Shown here piece by piece: positions 31,851-40,843 of a DNA stretch of 51,000 nt. Source of the stretch: Prorocentrum cordatum (lineage: Eukaryota; Sar; Dinophyceae; Prorocentrales; Prorocentraceae); assembly GCA_963575745.1 (NCBI GenBank), contig CAUYUJ010013969.1, positions 224,609-275,608 on the forward strand, written 5' to 3'. A model generated the notes under the pieces. That model did no database searches and was not told the origin of the DNA. It saw only the letters and a list, made by a program, of their open reading frames with translations. Both the position numbers and the translations under genes were made by a program. Every line of letters starts with the position of its first letter. The first letter of the stretch is position 1.

Positions 31851-32857
31851 CAAGCACGGTGGCGGGACTTGCTGTAGGCAGCTGGAAAAATAATAAATTG
31901 TCATATCTTCGTCGGTTCTTGGAGGCTTTCCATCATCGGGGTGCTCTCACGCAGGTGAGCATCGCCAAGAACGCTCGTCCCGAACGACCGCAAGAAGCCC
32001 GAATGATGACCCGGCAACCTGGCTTCCTCGCGTCGTGAAACAAAAAAACGGCGGGAGCTACTTGGTAACTTGGCCCGGCAGCCGTCGAACAACAGCTCGG
32101 GAAGAAGCGCCCGTTTGGCGCCACGCTGTGAAAAGTCACGACGCTGGTTCAGGGGAAAGCCCCCCAGGCCTTGATGCATGGCGAGCACGGCCACGAACCC
32201 CACGAGCCTGAGGTGGAAGCGGCGCATTGCGCGCGCGGTGTAGTCCGCTTTGCGACAAGAGGCGCTGTATGATTTGCATGGTTGTTCACCGCTGTCATTT
32301 CTGGACCTGGGTCTTCGAATGCCCGACGTCGTTTATTTCGTAAATTTGCAGCGTGGCTGCCCAGAGGTCTGGACCTCATCCCAGGGACGGGTGCGCGTTC
32401 TATTCACGACGCGAGGAGGTCAAGGACTCAGGCCAGTACATGTTTCATGCTCCTCCTGCGTGGTCCAACACGGTTCCCTTGCTACCCGTCGGCCGTCGAC
32501 AGACCCTCCCCAGACGGCCAACGCCTTGAAACGTCGACGCGGTAACGATCCGAGGTGGAATTCATCCTTGTGCCTACGGCTGGCAAGTCCAAGGCGATGA
32601 TTTTGGGGAAATCCTTCAGATCGGCACCGAGATAGCAGAGTAATGCCACTCATAGGGATGGGGATGTGTCAGGCCTCGGGGGCCGCTTTCGGGCCCAAGG
32701 CTGGCAAGAAAATGATTCGTGATGGGCAGCTGGCCCGGGGCGAAAAAGAAAGGGTCGCGACGTCCAGGGCCCCCACATGTCCGACGTCATGCCTCTTTCG
32801 AGAGCGTGGCTCCCCAGAGATGTGGGTTTCTCGCCCCGAGTCGCCTTCTGACATCCC
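31851..32857. other. Left flank of the retrotransposon, no gene seen
   Basis: Includes words such as CTCGCGTCGTGAAACAAAAA (about 32028) and GCCACGCTGTGAAAAG (about 32119). These recur near 16512, 18623, 47577, 47704 and 47896 and mark a degenerate dispersed module. No coding frame is convincing. Confidence 0.45.
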
Positions 32858-32862
32858 CCGGG
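32858..32862. repeat. Target-site duplication CCGGG, left
   Basis: CCGGG immediately before the left LTR; the same five bases follow the right LTR at 43645-43649. Five bases is the usual duplication length for copia-type integrases. In GC-rich DNA a chance match is not negligible, but it coincides exactly with TG...CA LTR ends. Confidence 0.8.
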
Positions 32863-33037
32863 TGCAAAACCCCGAGGAGGGTTCTGCACGGGAGCTCGGT
32901 GACAGCGATGACGATCGGTCACCTTTTTACTTCCGCACGGCGAAGCGAGTCTCGGTAGCTTCAGCCGTTAAACACTTGAGCCAAAGGTAACGGGGGCACC
33001 TTCCCTCCCCAGTCACCTGACTGCTTACATGTCAACA
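32863..33037 (-). repeat. 3' LTR (left copy), 175 bp
   Basis: In sense TGTTGACATG...TTTTGCA. It differs from the other LTR at three of 175 positions (two at about 33020-33022, one at 33033). Contains GGTGAC-N14-GTCACC, a potential hairpin, at about 32897-32922, and in sense CCGTTACCTTTGGCTCAAG (32993-32975), which resembles the dinoflagellate spliced leader. No obvious TATA box. Confidence 0.95.
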
Positions 33038-33045
33038 CCCCCCTC
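33038..33045 (-). promoter_or_regulatory. Polypurine tract
   Basis: GAGGGGGG in sense, directly before the 3' LTR. This is the expected position for the plus-strand primer of reverse transcription. Confidence 0.8.
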
Positions 33046-33457
33046 GGACGCTAGTCCGTATAGGCTGACGGGGAGGTGTCTACAATCACAAAACAGGTCA
33101 AACTATGCAAAATGTCGCACGCAAATGACGTTAAGTCTCTTCATCATACCGTTGAATTCGAAATGTCTCGTGAGTGCGCTTACGAGCACCAAGTTTCTCA
33201 CACATGTAACCTGAGCTCGAGTAAAGGCTTTTACTGTCACAAGTTCAAACGAAACATCTAAATTTTACACAGCAGGCTAGCATTTGGATGATTTTGATTG
33301 CTTTCGCTTTTTATTCGCCAATACCTGCGGTAACAACAAGAGATGCGCATGCAAACAAACTCAGCTCGACAAGCTGCCGCCACTCGATCGTTAAGCCAAG
33401 TTAAGAGGGGAGATGAGGAAGAGCGTAAACTGCAGCATGCTGACTGCCTGCCGTCTT
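33046..33457 (-). other. Untranslated 3' part of the retrotransposon
   Basis: Relatively A+T-rich sequence between the last open frame and the purine tract. No coding frame longer than about 60 codons looks real. GTTAA/GTAAC words continue here (33130, 33206, 33330, 33390, 33400), as in the rest of the element. Confidence 0.6.
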
Positions 33458-34620
33458 TCACGAACGGCGCGGGCGCCTCGCCGACGGGGCTCGTGAACCC
33501 CTCGACCTCGGTAACCCGCGGTGTCCCACGCTGGCTGCGGTGTAGGACGACGCCCGGTTAAGGGCCTGCATCGGGCTGTAGTAGTCGTTGTCCATGTACG
33601 CGTTATTGCGCTCGTCGTCGTCAAGCCAGCACCCCTCATCGTAGCTCTTAATTGAGCCGTCAACGATGTTGTGGTAGGTGCCGATGGCTCTCCAGTAACT
33701 GGCGTGGGGGGCCTTTAACAGAGGCCCACCGCCTGGATTGTTACGGAGGTGCTCTTCGACCGCAGCGCCGGTAAACGGGTTCACAGTCCAGGCCGGATCG
33801 GTAAGCCAGTTGGGGAAGTCGTCGCACGGTAACCAGCCAAACCAGCAAAGCTTCTCACGGTCATCGCTTTTACGCTCGGTGACATGATCGGCCGGCCAGT
33901 TATCGCGGTAAAGTGCCCTCATGGATCCCTGATCGTTAAGGGCAACGTCCAAGATGGTCTGGTGCCAGTAGACTGGAGGCTTGCTGATACTGCCCTTTAA
34001 CTCCTCGGTGCTCCTGACCTCGAGGTCGTCGATGAAGTAGTTACGGTAATGCACCTGGAGCCCGTTCATGTAACGGCAGTGAAGCTTGGCGAGATCGGGC
34101 GTCGCAAAGCGAATCACGGTAACTCCAGTCGAGATGTAACCGTGCGGCCCATGGGTGTCCTCCACCAGGTGCTTAACGGAGATCACGGTGGGGTTGCCGT
34201 GGGGCAGCATTCCTGCCCACGTTAAGAGGAGACCGTTAAGCTGCTTCTCGTTCATCTCCGGCACCTTGTTGACGTACACCTGCGTGTCCGGGCAACTGCG
34301 GGGCTCAAACCACGATGGGTGAAGCTCGTCAATGTTGAGTGGTGGCACATAGTCGTCGTCAAATAGGGACTGCACGTGCCCAACCGCGTCAACCCATTCA
34401 TCATGCTTGGTCAACTCTTTGTCCGTTAACTGAGATCTCCAGCTGATCGGACCTTTCAACACGGCATAGCCGATGAAACCGTAAGCATGTTGGCCGAAGA
34501 TGCCAACGAACACGTCATCGTAATCGTTAAGCTCCCGCCCTGCGTTGCCCTGAATGGACCTGCCGCCAGGGGTCGGGTCGTTAACCCCGCTTTCGCCACG
34601 TGCCCGACGAAGTGACCCTC
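33458..34620 (-). CDS. Extra 3' ORF, part B: RRM-like segment
   Basis: The frame is open from just after a TGA near 34620 to 33458; a GTG at 34513 starts a 351-codon stretch used for numbering. No ATG is obvious at its head, and it overlaps part A by about 160 bases in the -1 frame. Residues 78-167 read like an RNA-recognition motif: strand V-Y-V-N-K-V (RNP2 position), helix N-E-K-Q-L-N-G-L-L, strand V-I-S-V-K, G-x-T/V-T-V-I-R-F (RNP1 position, aromatic residues replaced by Val), helix D-L-A-K-L-H-C-R-Y-M-N-G, last strand N-Y-F-I-D-D-L. The C-terminal half is Trp/Asp-rich with no recognised domain. Its place after RNase H inside the LTRs makes it cargo of the retrotransposon. RNA binding is inference and would suit packaging or translation control. 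Confidence 0.6.
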
Positions 34621-35967
34621 AAACCTGCGCCAGTTGTCACGTGTCTTCATCGTTAAGGCTACCACTTCCCTGGGGTCAGGTGCCACCCGAAAGTTAACGT
34701 CGTAGTCGTCGCTCCTGTCGTTCAGCATGGGCATGCGACCGTTGACGTGGTACAGCGGGCGGTACACCGCCTTTGCGACGGTCCTGGAGTACCCCTCAAG
34801 CTGATCAGTCGTGCGGTTAACGACTTGAGGCTGCGGTGGCGGGACATGCTGGATCGGTAACCTCTTGGGCTCTGGAGGCGGGGGCTTCATGCCGGCAGCG
34901 CTGCTTGCCGCTCTGGACTCGCCGAGCCCCGGAGGGGGCGGCTTGGCCGGCCTCGCATTTACGGCGGGGGCAGGATCCTTTCGCGCCTCATCACGTTGAC
35001 CACCAACCGTTCGATCCTCGTCCATCTTCATGCCTATCTGCATCAACTCCTCCAGCTCCCGTTGACGTTCACGCATGGCCTTCGGCGCCCGCTTGTAATC
35101 AGGCTGTGGCTCTTCACCGCCCTGCCGGCTCAACGGCGACGGTCGAATCTTGTTCGGTGACACGGACCGTCGACCCCCCCCGGCTTTAGTGGTTACGCCG
35201 GCCCGGACCTGAGTAGGGGGAGCCTTGCCTGGTGGAGCCACGTTAACCTGCTGCACTGGGGGCGCGCCCGTGGCCATGGGCCCGACTGCCGCGGTGGCGG
35301 CAACGGGTGGCGCCTTGGCGGGTGCTGCCGTCGGGGGCGACTCAGGCAACGGCGGCGGCACCTGCGGGATAATGGTAACCGAGGAGTTGATCGGGTCATC
35401 CAAGAACTTCTGCAAACCCTCAAGCCTCTCGGTAACTCCCACTAGCATACGCAGCGCCGCATCACGTTTACCTTCGAAGTCCTGCAGGGGCGTGATGTTC
35501 TCGGTAAGGCGCCTGGCGGTATTCAAGAGGCAACCGATATTTTCGTTAATGCGCCTGTACTTGGTTGGAGTCTCCGCCGTGTTAACCTCCGAGTCGCGAT
35601 TCTTGATGTTCAACTCTGTCACCGTCGCCACAGGGTTGTTAACCTCGTCCTGCGCCCTCTTGAGGTTCTCGTTGACATCGTCACTGGCGTGGACCAACGC
35701 GGTGTTCTGCTGCGTTAAGTCAACGATCCTCCGCGCCATGTCATCGGCAACCCTCTGCATCTCGTCAACGTGCTTATCATAGGCCCCGTGGAAGTTAATG
35801 GCCATGTTGGTAAGGGTCACGGTAAACGCATGAGCCACGTTGACGATGTCGTCGACACGGCGATTGAGGCTCTCGCGCGTAACCGGTCCTGCCCCAGGCG
35901 GGCTCTGGTCGACCGCCGCGCCGTTGATCGTGACGTTGACTTGGTGGTCCGCAGTGCTTTCGTTCAC
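34456..35967 (-). CDS. Extra 3' ORF, part A: coiled-coil and Pro/Ala-rich protein
   Basis: 503 codons from ATG at 35967, 75 bases after the RNase H stop and in the same frame number. Residues about 35-190 are helical and charged with heptad-like spacing (likely coiled coil). Residues about 205-390 are Pro/Ala/Gly-rich with several P-P-P-P runs, interrupted by a basic-acidic helix (R-E-R-Q-R-E-L-E-E-L). Residues about 400-470 are a compact Tyr/Arg/Asp-rich part. The last ~45 residues look out of frame, while part B continues protein-like in the -1 frame. Parts A and B are therefore probably one protein split by a frame change near 34600, or joined by -1 frameshifting. No signal peptide or membrane span is seen, so an envelope role is not supported. 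No family recognised. Confidence 0.65.
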   Translation of the reverse strand: MNESTADHQVNVTINGAAVDQSPPGAGPVTRESLNRRVDDIVNVAHAFTVTLTNMAINFHGAYDKHVDEMQRVADDMARRIVDLTQQNTALVHASDDVNENLKRAQDEVNNPVATVTELNIKNRDSEVNTAETPTKYRRINENIGCLLNTARRLTENITPLQDFEGKRDAALRMLVGVTERLEGLQKFLDDPINSSVTIIPQVPPPLPESPPTAAPAKAPPVAATAAVGPMATGAPPVQQVNVAPPGKAPPTQVRAGVTTKAGGGRRSVSPNKIRPSPLSRQGGEEPQPDYKRAPKAMRERQRELEELMQIGMKMDEDRTVGGQRDEARKDPAPAVNARPAKPPPPGLGESRAASSAAGMKPPPPEPKRLPIQHVPPPQPQVVNRTTDQLEGYSRTVAKAVYRPLYHVNGRMPMLNDRSDDYDVNFRVAPDPREVVALTMKTRDNWRRFEGHFVGHVAKAGLTTRPLAAGPFRATQGGSLTITMTCSLASSANMLTVSSAMPC

Positions 35968-36042
35968 GCTCGAGGGAAAGAGGTAAAGGATGGAGGAAGG
36001 CTTAATCGAGACTGCTTGCTTGACAGAAGTGAGCTGCGGATG

Positions 36043-36606
36043 TCAACACTCAGTGGCCGGCGCAAGGCTGTGCCGACCTGTTAATGCACTTTGGTTTGTG
36101 TTTAGCAGGTGTGTGCTCATGCTCTCGCGACTGACATACTTGGTTAATGCGTCTGCTACGTTCTCATGTGCGCCTACTTTCACAATTCGAATCACTCCCT
36201 CCTTTACCTTCTGCTGCAGCCACAGTTGACATACTTCAATGTGTCTTACTTTTCCTAAACCTCGTCTACTCGCAATTGCGATTGCAGCCGTGGCATCACT
36301 TTTCAAGGTGATCTTAACTTCCAAGTTAAAATCCCTCAACACTGCCTGAAGTCCTAGACCGACTGATCCCCCTTTCACAAGCCCGTAATATTCTGCTTCC
36401 CCTGACGATAATGCAATTACACTTTGAGTTGTGCTCCAAGATTTTATGAGGTGTTTACCCCACATCACTACTCCTCCACTCGTAGACTTCCTAGTTCGTT
36501 TACGTCCTGCGTAATCTGTATCTGTCCAAATCGTCAACTCTCGAGGCTGTTCTTGATACTGCTGTGATACTTCGAATACTTTCCTAGCTTGACTAGGCCT
36601 TTCCAT
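36043..36606 (-). CDS. Retrotransposon RNase H
   Basis: Copia-type RNase H that removes the RNA strand of the RNA-DNA hybrid. All four acidic residues are visible: D29 (W-T-D-T-D-Y-A-G), E70 (S-S-G-E-A-E-Y-Y-G), D104 (L-K-S-D-A-T-A-A) and D152 (N-V-A-D-A-L-T-K). The K-S-T-S-G motif (about 40-44) and H-I-E-V (about 122-125) are typical of copia elements. The first ~20 residues overlap the reverse-transcriptase frame and are probably not native. The real protein continues from the RT frame through a -1 change near 36550. A tail of about 25 residues follows the domain before the stop. Confidence 0.9.
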   Translation of the reverse strand: MERPSQARKVFEVSQQYQEQPRELTIWTDTDYAGRKRTRKSTSGGVVMWGKHLIKSWSTTQSVIALSSGEAEYYGLVKGGSVGLGLQAVLRDFNLEVKITLKSDATAAIAIASRRGLGKVRHIEVCQLWLQQKVKEGVIRIVKVGAHENVADALTKYVSRESMSTHLLNTNQSALTGRHSLAPATEC

Positions 36607-39365
36607 GAACCCATAGTTGGCTTTGACATGGTCCTAGCAAGTTCTTTTACTGAATACTGTATGTCCGATATGTCTTGAGCTAAATAATTTGCTCTAGCCG
36701 TTAATGCCTGATATCGCTTAGTCATGCTGGGCGAAAGCTCTACCTCATCTCCCTCTTCAACCGGAATGCGTTCACCTGGCACCTCAGTCCTCACTTTTAC
36801 TCCCTCAAGCTCAAACTCTTTCACAATTATGTCCGCATGCCTTTGATCAGCCTCATATCTCAATCCTTCCTCAGTCCACTCCACAATCCTGTTAAGAATC
36901 CTGATCGCCTTCATGTCTTCCTCCCCCGGTCCAAGTCGTCCTCTCACTTTCACCTCAAACTCCTCCTTTATTTTGTTTTCAAACCAATCGAGATCATGGT
37001 CACCACCTAGCAGCGTAAAGTCATCCCCATGGACCGTTAACCATAGGGCTCGGGTTTCGTGCTTAAACACGCACGGTGACGCAACTCCACTCTTGAACCC
37101 AACTTTAATGGCAAAGTCCATGTAACAGTCTTCCCATTTGCTTGCCGCATCTCTTGTTCCATACATTGACTTCAGTAACTTTCCACGCATGCCCGGCTCG
37201 TAATCCTCGTCCGGTAGCCTGATAAATATGTCTTTCTCTGCAGGAGCGTAAAAGTAAGCTCGTTTAGTGTCAATGAATGCCAGCTTTAACCCTTTCTCGC
37301 GCTCGCCTTTCTTAAATCCCACTCCTCCGGTAACCGCCATTGAGAAGAGTAGCTTCTGTGCTTCCAGTGGAGGCGTAGCCGCAAATATATTCTTTTCTTT
37401 GAAGTTGTATTTAACTTGTTGGGCTACTAGCCTTGACCTGTGGTCAGGGCTTAACTCATCTCCTTTGTTAATATCTATCCATCTGGTTCCAACGGGCGCT
37501 TTCCCCGTAACTTGCCAGCACTCTTCTTCTTTCACTTCCTCGTAGACCTTGTGCTTTCTGAATTGTTCCATCTCTTCCTGACGCGCTTTCATTGTTAGTT
37601 TAGGATCAAGTTCGTTTCCCGTAACATCGCCCCATGCTTGGGTTATCCCTCCATTTTCCTTGTGAACGACGTTAATCATATTCATGGGGAGAGGTTCAAC
37701 TGCGCCAACCTTTTCGCATGCTGCACAGGTACTGGGCGTTTTGAGCCAGCCCTCATGTGCACATGCACTGCGCTTCCATTTGTGCGGGGCAGTCTCGCCG
37801 ACAGCTTCATATGTAAAGGTGGTAGAAATGTTGACCGGTCCCTTCTTGAACATTCTCCTCCTTTCTCTGCCCGTGATCTCGTTCACGGGCCTGTCTTCGA
37901 TAACTTTCCCCGTATCCAAGTCAACGGTAAGTCTCCTAACACATGAGCTCCATTGTGGTCCACTTGATCCTGGCAACATCAGTATTTTGGTTCCATGGTC
38001 TTTTCTCGTCCATGTTAACTGGTGCTTGTGCTCTCTGTCTTGGTCCGCATGGTCACATGCCAAGTTAGTTTCGTTTAGCTGCATTTCACTTTGCCCCTCT
38101 TCATCAACTTCCATATTTGTCGTGTCCTCTTCTTTAAATGTACCTCCTTGACGTCCGTCAATCTTCATTTGTTTCACAAGCCCCTTCAATATCGCTCGGC
38201 ACAGCTTGTCTGGATGAACTTCTGATCGCTGAGTTCTTCCGCCACCAGTTAACTCCATGTGTCGGTGTTGCCCCATGCATCTCCAACTTAACTCACGACC
38301 TATGGCTGGGCTGTTTGTCATGAACTTGGTTGGTTTTTTAATGAACATCTCCTCACCCTTGACTATCTGCTTCAAATCGTAACAGCATAAGTCTCCATTG
38401 TAAACTTTAACATCTTTGTTTCTGAGCAACCGTTGCACTGTTGATGTACTCCAACTGGTCGCACCCGCGGGATGTTCAAACAGAAAGTATAACCCATTTC
38501 GCCGTTGAATTTCACAAAGCTCCATCGCAAATGTCAGGTGCTTGATCCCGTAGTCCAACATTTGTTTTACTCGGTCAGCACCTAATCTTTTAAAGTTAAA
38601 CGTTTGGAGCCTGCTGAAGGCTGCGCTTATGGGACTCACCACTAGTAACAGGGCCGACTTGGACTTAACTATCTTTTTTGCTTTCGCTCGCATGGCTGGC
38701 GCGTTAAAGTCCCATGAGTTACCATGTTGGTCGCGCGTTGTTAAGTCCATTGCTAACCCAAGTATCAATCCCATTTTCTCTGCCACGCCCGTAACCCTTA
38801 CTGGCGAATATGCCTCGGTTACGCGCGCCTGAGTTTCATGTTGATTCGCGCCGTAAAGCTTGGCGGCCCTCCTTACTTCGTTTAACTGATGCACGACGTC
38901 CAACTCCCCGCTCATCAACCACTCAACCAGCTCAGAGTCAAATCCCATCATGTTGAGTCCCAGTCTGATATCGTTTACTTCTGACATTTCTTCATCTTGT
39001 TCCGGGTTAAGTTGGCGATGCTGAGTTGCCTGTTGATATTCTTCATCGTGGTCACTATCTGCTTTTCGCTTAATCGGTTCACTTGGTGGGTCCTTCATTT
39101 CTTCATCTTCAATTTCAAACTCGGTCCACCCGGTCCAATAACCGTTAAAGGGGTTTCCCATTGCCCATGTTTGGTCATCTCCCTCTTTGCCGTACCAAGC
39201 ATCTTCATGCTCACGTATTTCACCGCTGTCGTTTAGAATGGCATGGGTAAATCTTCTGGGCTTAAGTTTATCCCAATCGACAGGGCATCCACCATTGGTG
39301 GGAAAGGCTAACTCTCTTCTTGGTCGCCTGTGTTGACAGATAGCTTGTTCCCTTCTATCACCCAC
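36534..39365 (-). CDS. Retrotransposon reverse transcriptase with long N-terminal region
   Basis: A 943-codon frame. Residues about 600-880 form a copia-type reverse transcriptase (RVT_2): G-T-R-W-I-D near 626, the first catalytic Asp in A-F-I-D-T-K (D699), M-Y-G-T-R-D-A near 734, and V-H-G-D-D-F (D781, D782) in place of the usual Y-V-D-D. Residues about 880-925 are the connection to RNase H. Residues 210-400 hold a separate conserved-looking segment with W-D-F near 218, S-P-I-S-A-A-F-S at 244-251 and F-L-F-E-H-P-A-G-A-T-S-W at 294-305. Its layout recalls cytosine-5 DNA methyltransferases but it lacks the catalytic Cys. The first ~18 residues overlap the preceding linker frame, so the ATG is not a true start. 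The frame ends just before RNase H, which lies in another frame. Confidence 0.92.
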   Translation of the reverse strand: MGDRREQAICQHRRPRRELAFPTNGGCPVDWDKLKPRRFTHAILNDSGEIREHEDAWYGKEGDDQTWAMGNPFNGYWTGWTEFEIEDEEMKDPPSEPIKRKADSDHDEEYQQATQHRQLNPEQDEEMSEVNDIRLGLNMMGFDSELVEWLMSGELDVVHQLNEVRRAAKLYGANQHETQARVTEAYSPVRVTGVAEKMGLILGLAMDLTTRDQHGNSWDFNAPAMRAKAKKIVKSKSALLLVVSPISAAFSRLQTFNFKRLGADRVKQMLDYGIKHLTFAMELCEIQRRNGLYFLFEHPAGATSWSTSTVQRLLRNKDVKVYNGDLCCYDLKQIVKGEEMFIKKPTKFMTNSPAIGRELSWRCMGQHRHMELTGGGRTQRSEVHPDKLCRAILKGLVKQMKIDGRQGGTFKEEDTTNMEVDEEGQSEMQLNETNLACDHADQDREHKHQLTWTRKDHGTKILMLPGSSGPQWSSCVRRLTVDLDTGKVIEDRPVNEITGRERRRMFKKGPVNISTTFTYEAVGETAPHKWKRSACAHEGWLKTPSTCAACEKVGAVEPLPMNMINVVHKENGGITQAWGDVTGNELDPKLTMKARQEEMEQFRKHKVYEEVKEEECWQVTGKAPVGTRWIDINKGDELSPDHRSRLVAQQVKYNFKEKNIFAATPPLEAQKLLFSMAVTGGVGFKKGEREKGLKLAFIDTKRAYFYAPAEKDIFIRLPDEDYEPGMRGKLLKSMYGTRDAASKWEDCYMDFAIKVGFKSGVASPCVFKHETRALWLTVHGDDFTLLGGDHDLDWFENKIKEEFEVKVRGRLGPGEEDMKAIRILNRIVEWTEEGLRYEADQRHADIIVKEFELEGVKVRTEVPGERIPVEEGDEVELSPSMTKRYQALTARANYLAQDISDIQYSVKELARTMSKPTMGSWKGLVKLGKYSKYHSSIKNSLES

Positions 39366-39964
39366 TCATCTTTTGCATCCTCAACTCTGGCGCCCGGCGG
39401 GGGTGGCACGTTAAGTTTCAGTCTCTTCGCTTGACTTTCTGATCCCTGATCTTGACTTTCAGACGCACGGCTTTTACCTTCGAGTCTCAGTTGGGCCGAG
39501 GCTAACCTTGCTTGTATGTTTGGGCTTTCTTGTCTGTTTAACCACTCGATCACGCGAGCTCTGCAATCAGTATGTGGTTTATGATCTTTGTCGCCTCTAA
39601 CTAGTCATTTACACCCGTAACATCCCGGCGTCGGTCCCATTTTTAGATATTCGTGCTTCTTTACGGCTATTCCTCGCGCAATCAGCGGCTTCGTCTCAGG
39701 CGCCGTTAACTCTTGCTCTGGCAAGTCCATGGGTACCATGATTCTAGACTGTAACTCCATTCCTGCCGTGCTGGGGTCAGGCTGCCAAGGTAACCCCTTC
39801 ATCTCAGTGATTTCGTTGATATTCCATCTTTCCGCTTCACTTCCTTTTCGTTTGAACTCGTGCGCCTTGATCGCTCCGTTCGGTGTTCCAATGATGAGCT
39901 CCTGACTCTTCTCGTTGATTCCCAAAAACACCCCACTTTCCCATCTCATCTCAAGCTTTTTCAC
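39308..39964 (-). pseudogene. Integrase-RT linker with an in-frame TGA
   Basis: One frame holds two segments (39964-39605 and 39601-39308) separated by a TGA at 39605-39607. The first begins K-K-L-E-M-R-W-E-S-G-V-F-L-G-I, the post-integrase segment of copia polyproteins, and ends G-C-Y-G-C-K. Past the stop comes H-K-P-H-T-D-C-R-A-R, so a C-x2-C...H...C cluster is cut by the stop. The rest is a Ser/Glu/Lys/Pro-rich spacer. Entry from the integrase frame needs a +1 change at a GAAAAAGC run near 39955. Exit to the RT frame needs a -1 change near 39315. Confidence 0.75.
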
Positions 39965-40751
39965 GGCCTTTGTGCGCAGGCGTCTTTAAGTATATGACAC
40001 ATTCACCGAACTCAGGAATTTGTTGGTTAAACTTTCTCCCCCTACATCTTTCATGGGCTGTCTTTCCATCCGTATCTATCGTGAATTTGTTGATCAGAGA
40101 AGACGCATAGCTTACCAGCCATGGTATAATCGTATGGCTTTCACTAAACTCGGTCTTGTAATTGGCATCCAAGGCGCTCTTTAATGTCCTGACTTGTCCT
40201 TGCACCGTTCTAACAGCTCTCTCAATTTCACCGTTGGCCTTTGAATCGCCTACAGGACTGACTTCAACACCCATGTCGAGTTCACTCGACGCTTTAATCC
40301 TGTTGGCCAGCGCCGTAATTGCCGCTTCTCCATCACTTTTAAGTATAACCTTCTTATATCCGGTAAAGCCGATCATGTCACATCCCACTTTTACTGAGTA
40401 TGAATCCACTCCTTTCTTCAACAACACTCGGCTCCACGTTAATTTGGTTTCCCTGCAATGCATGACCAGAATTGGGTTACCATTGCCAGCACTTTCGCCT
40501 TCTTCCTTTCTTCCTTTAAGCCACATGTAATCCATTGAAATTACTGGTGCACTTCCGTTCCTTTCCCTTTTACGTCTCCTGTGATTGCGCCTACGCGCTT
40601 TGCCTCTAACGCAATGTGGGCACCAACTTCGGTAAGGTAAATGCGTTGTATTGTGCGCCTCAACTTCCTCCCTTGACGGTCTCATGTCACAGTGAACTTT
40701 CTTCGGCAACTCTGCTTCGTCACTTACAAACACGTCTTCTACGTCACTCAA
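39951..40751 (-). CDS. Retrotransposon integrase
   Basis: Inserts the element's cDNA into chromosomes. An HHCC zinc-binding head is visible (H33, H37, C44, C47: T-H-L-P-Y-R-S-W-C-P-H-C), then a basic linker and the catalytic core with D74 (I-S-M-D-Y), D140 (L-K-S-D-G) and E177 (N-G-E-I-E-R), a D,D36E spacing. Numbering starts at a TTG codon at 40751. The same frame is open and protein-like upstream to about 40865 (Ser/Glu-rich), so the true N-terminus joins the protease frame through a frame change near 40860. The core is of normal length and all catalytic residues are kept. Confidence 0.92.
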   Translation of the reverse strand: MSDVEDVFVSDEAELPKKVHCDMRPSREEVEAHNTTHLPYRSWCPHCVRGKARRRNHRRRKRERNGSAPVISMDYMWLKGRKEEGESAGNGNPILVMHCRETKLTWSRVLLKKGVDSYSVKVGCDMIGFTGYKKVILKSDGEAAITALANRIKASSELDMGVEVSPVGDSKANGEIERAVRTVQGQVRTLKSALDANYKTEFSESHTIIPWLVSYASSLINKFTIDTDGKTAHERCRGRKFNQQIPEFGECVIYLKTPAHKGREKA

Positions 40752-40843
40752 CTCACTTTCGCTGCCCCCGCTTTCACTCCCTTCGCCCTCCTCGGCGTTG
40801 AAGACGTTTAAGTTTTCGCTTGGTCTTACGGGTAATGAGGGGC

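Noticed and set aside
33458-35967. Envelope-like protein in the extra 3' ORF
   Set aside because: No signal peptide or transmembrane segment is visible in either part; a soluble RRM-like and coiled-coil reading fits better.
33390-35970. Regular spacing of GTTAA/TTAAC words
   Set aside because: I listed the positions; gaps range from about 10 to more than 300 bases with no period. The density is notable, the spacing is not.
34456-36084. Plus-strand open frames opposite the 3' ORFs (for example 35225-35782)
   Set aside because: They mirror the minus-strand coding frame; composition and position in the element favour the minus strand.
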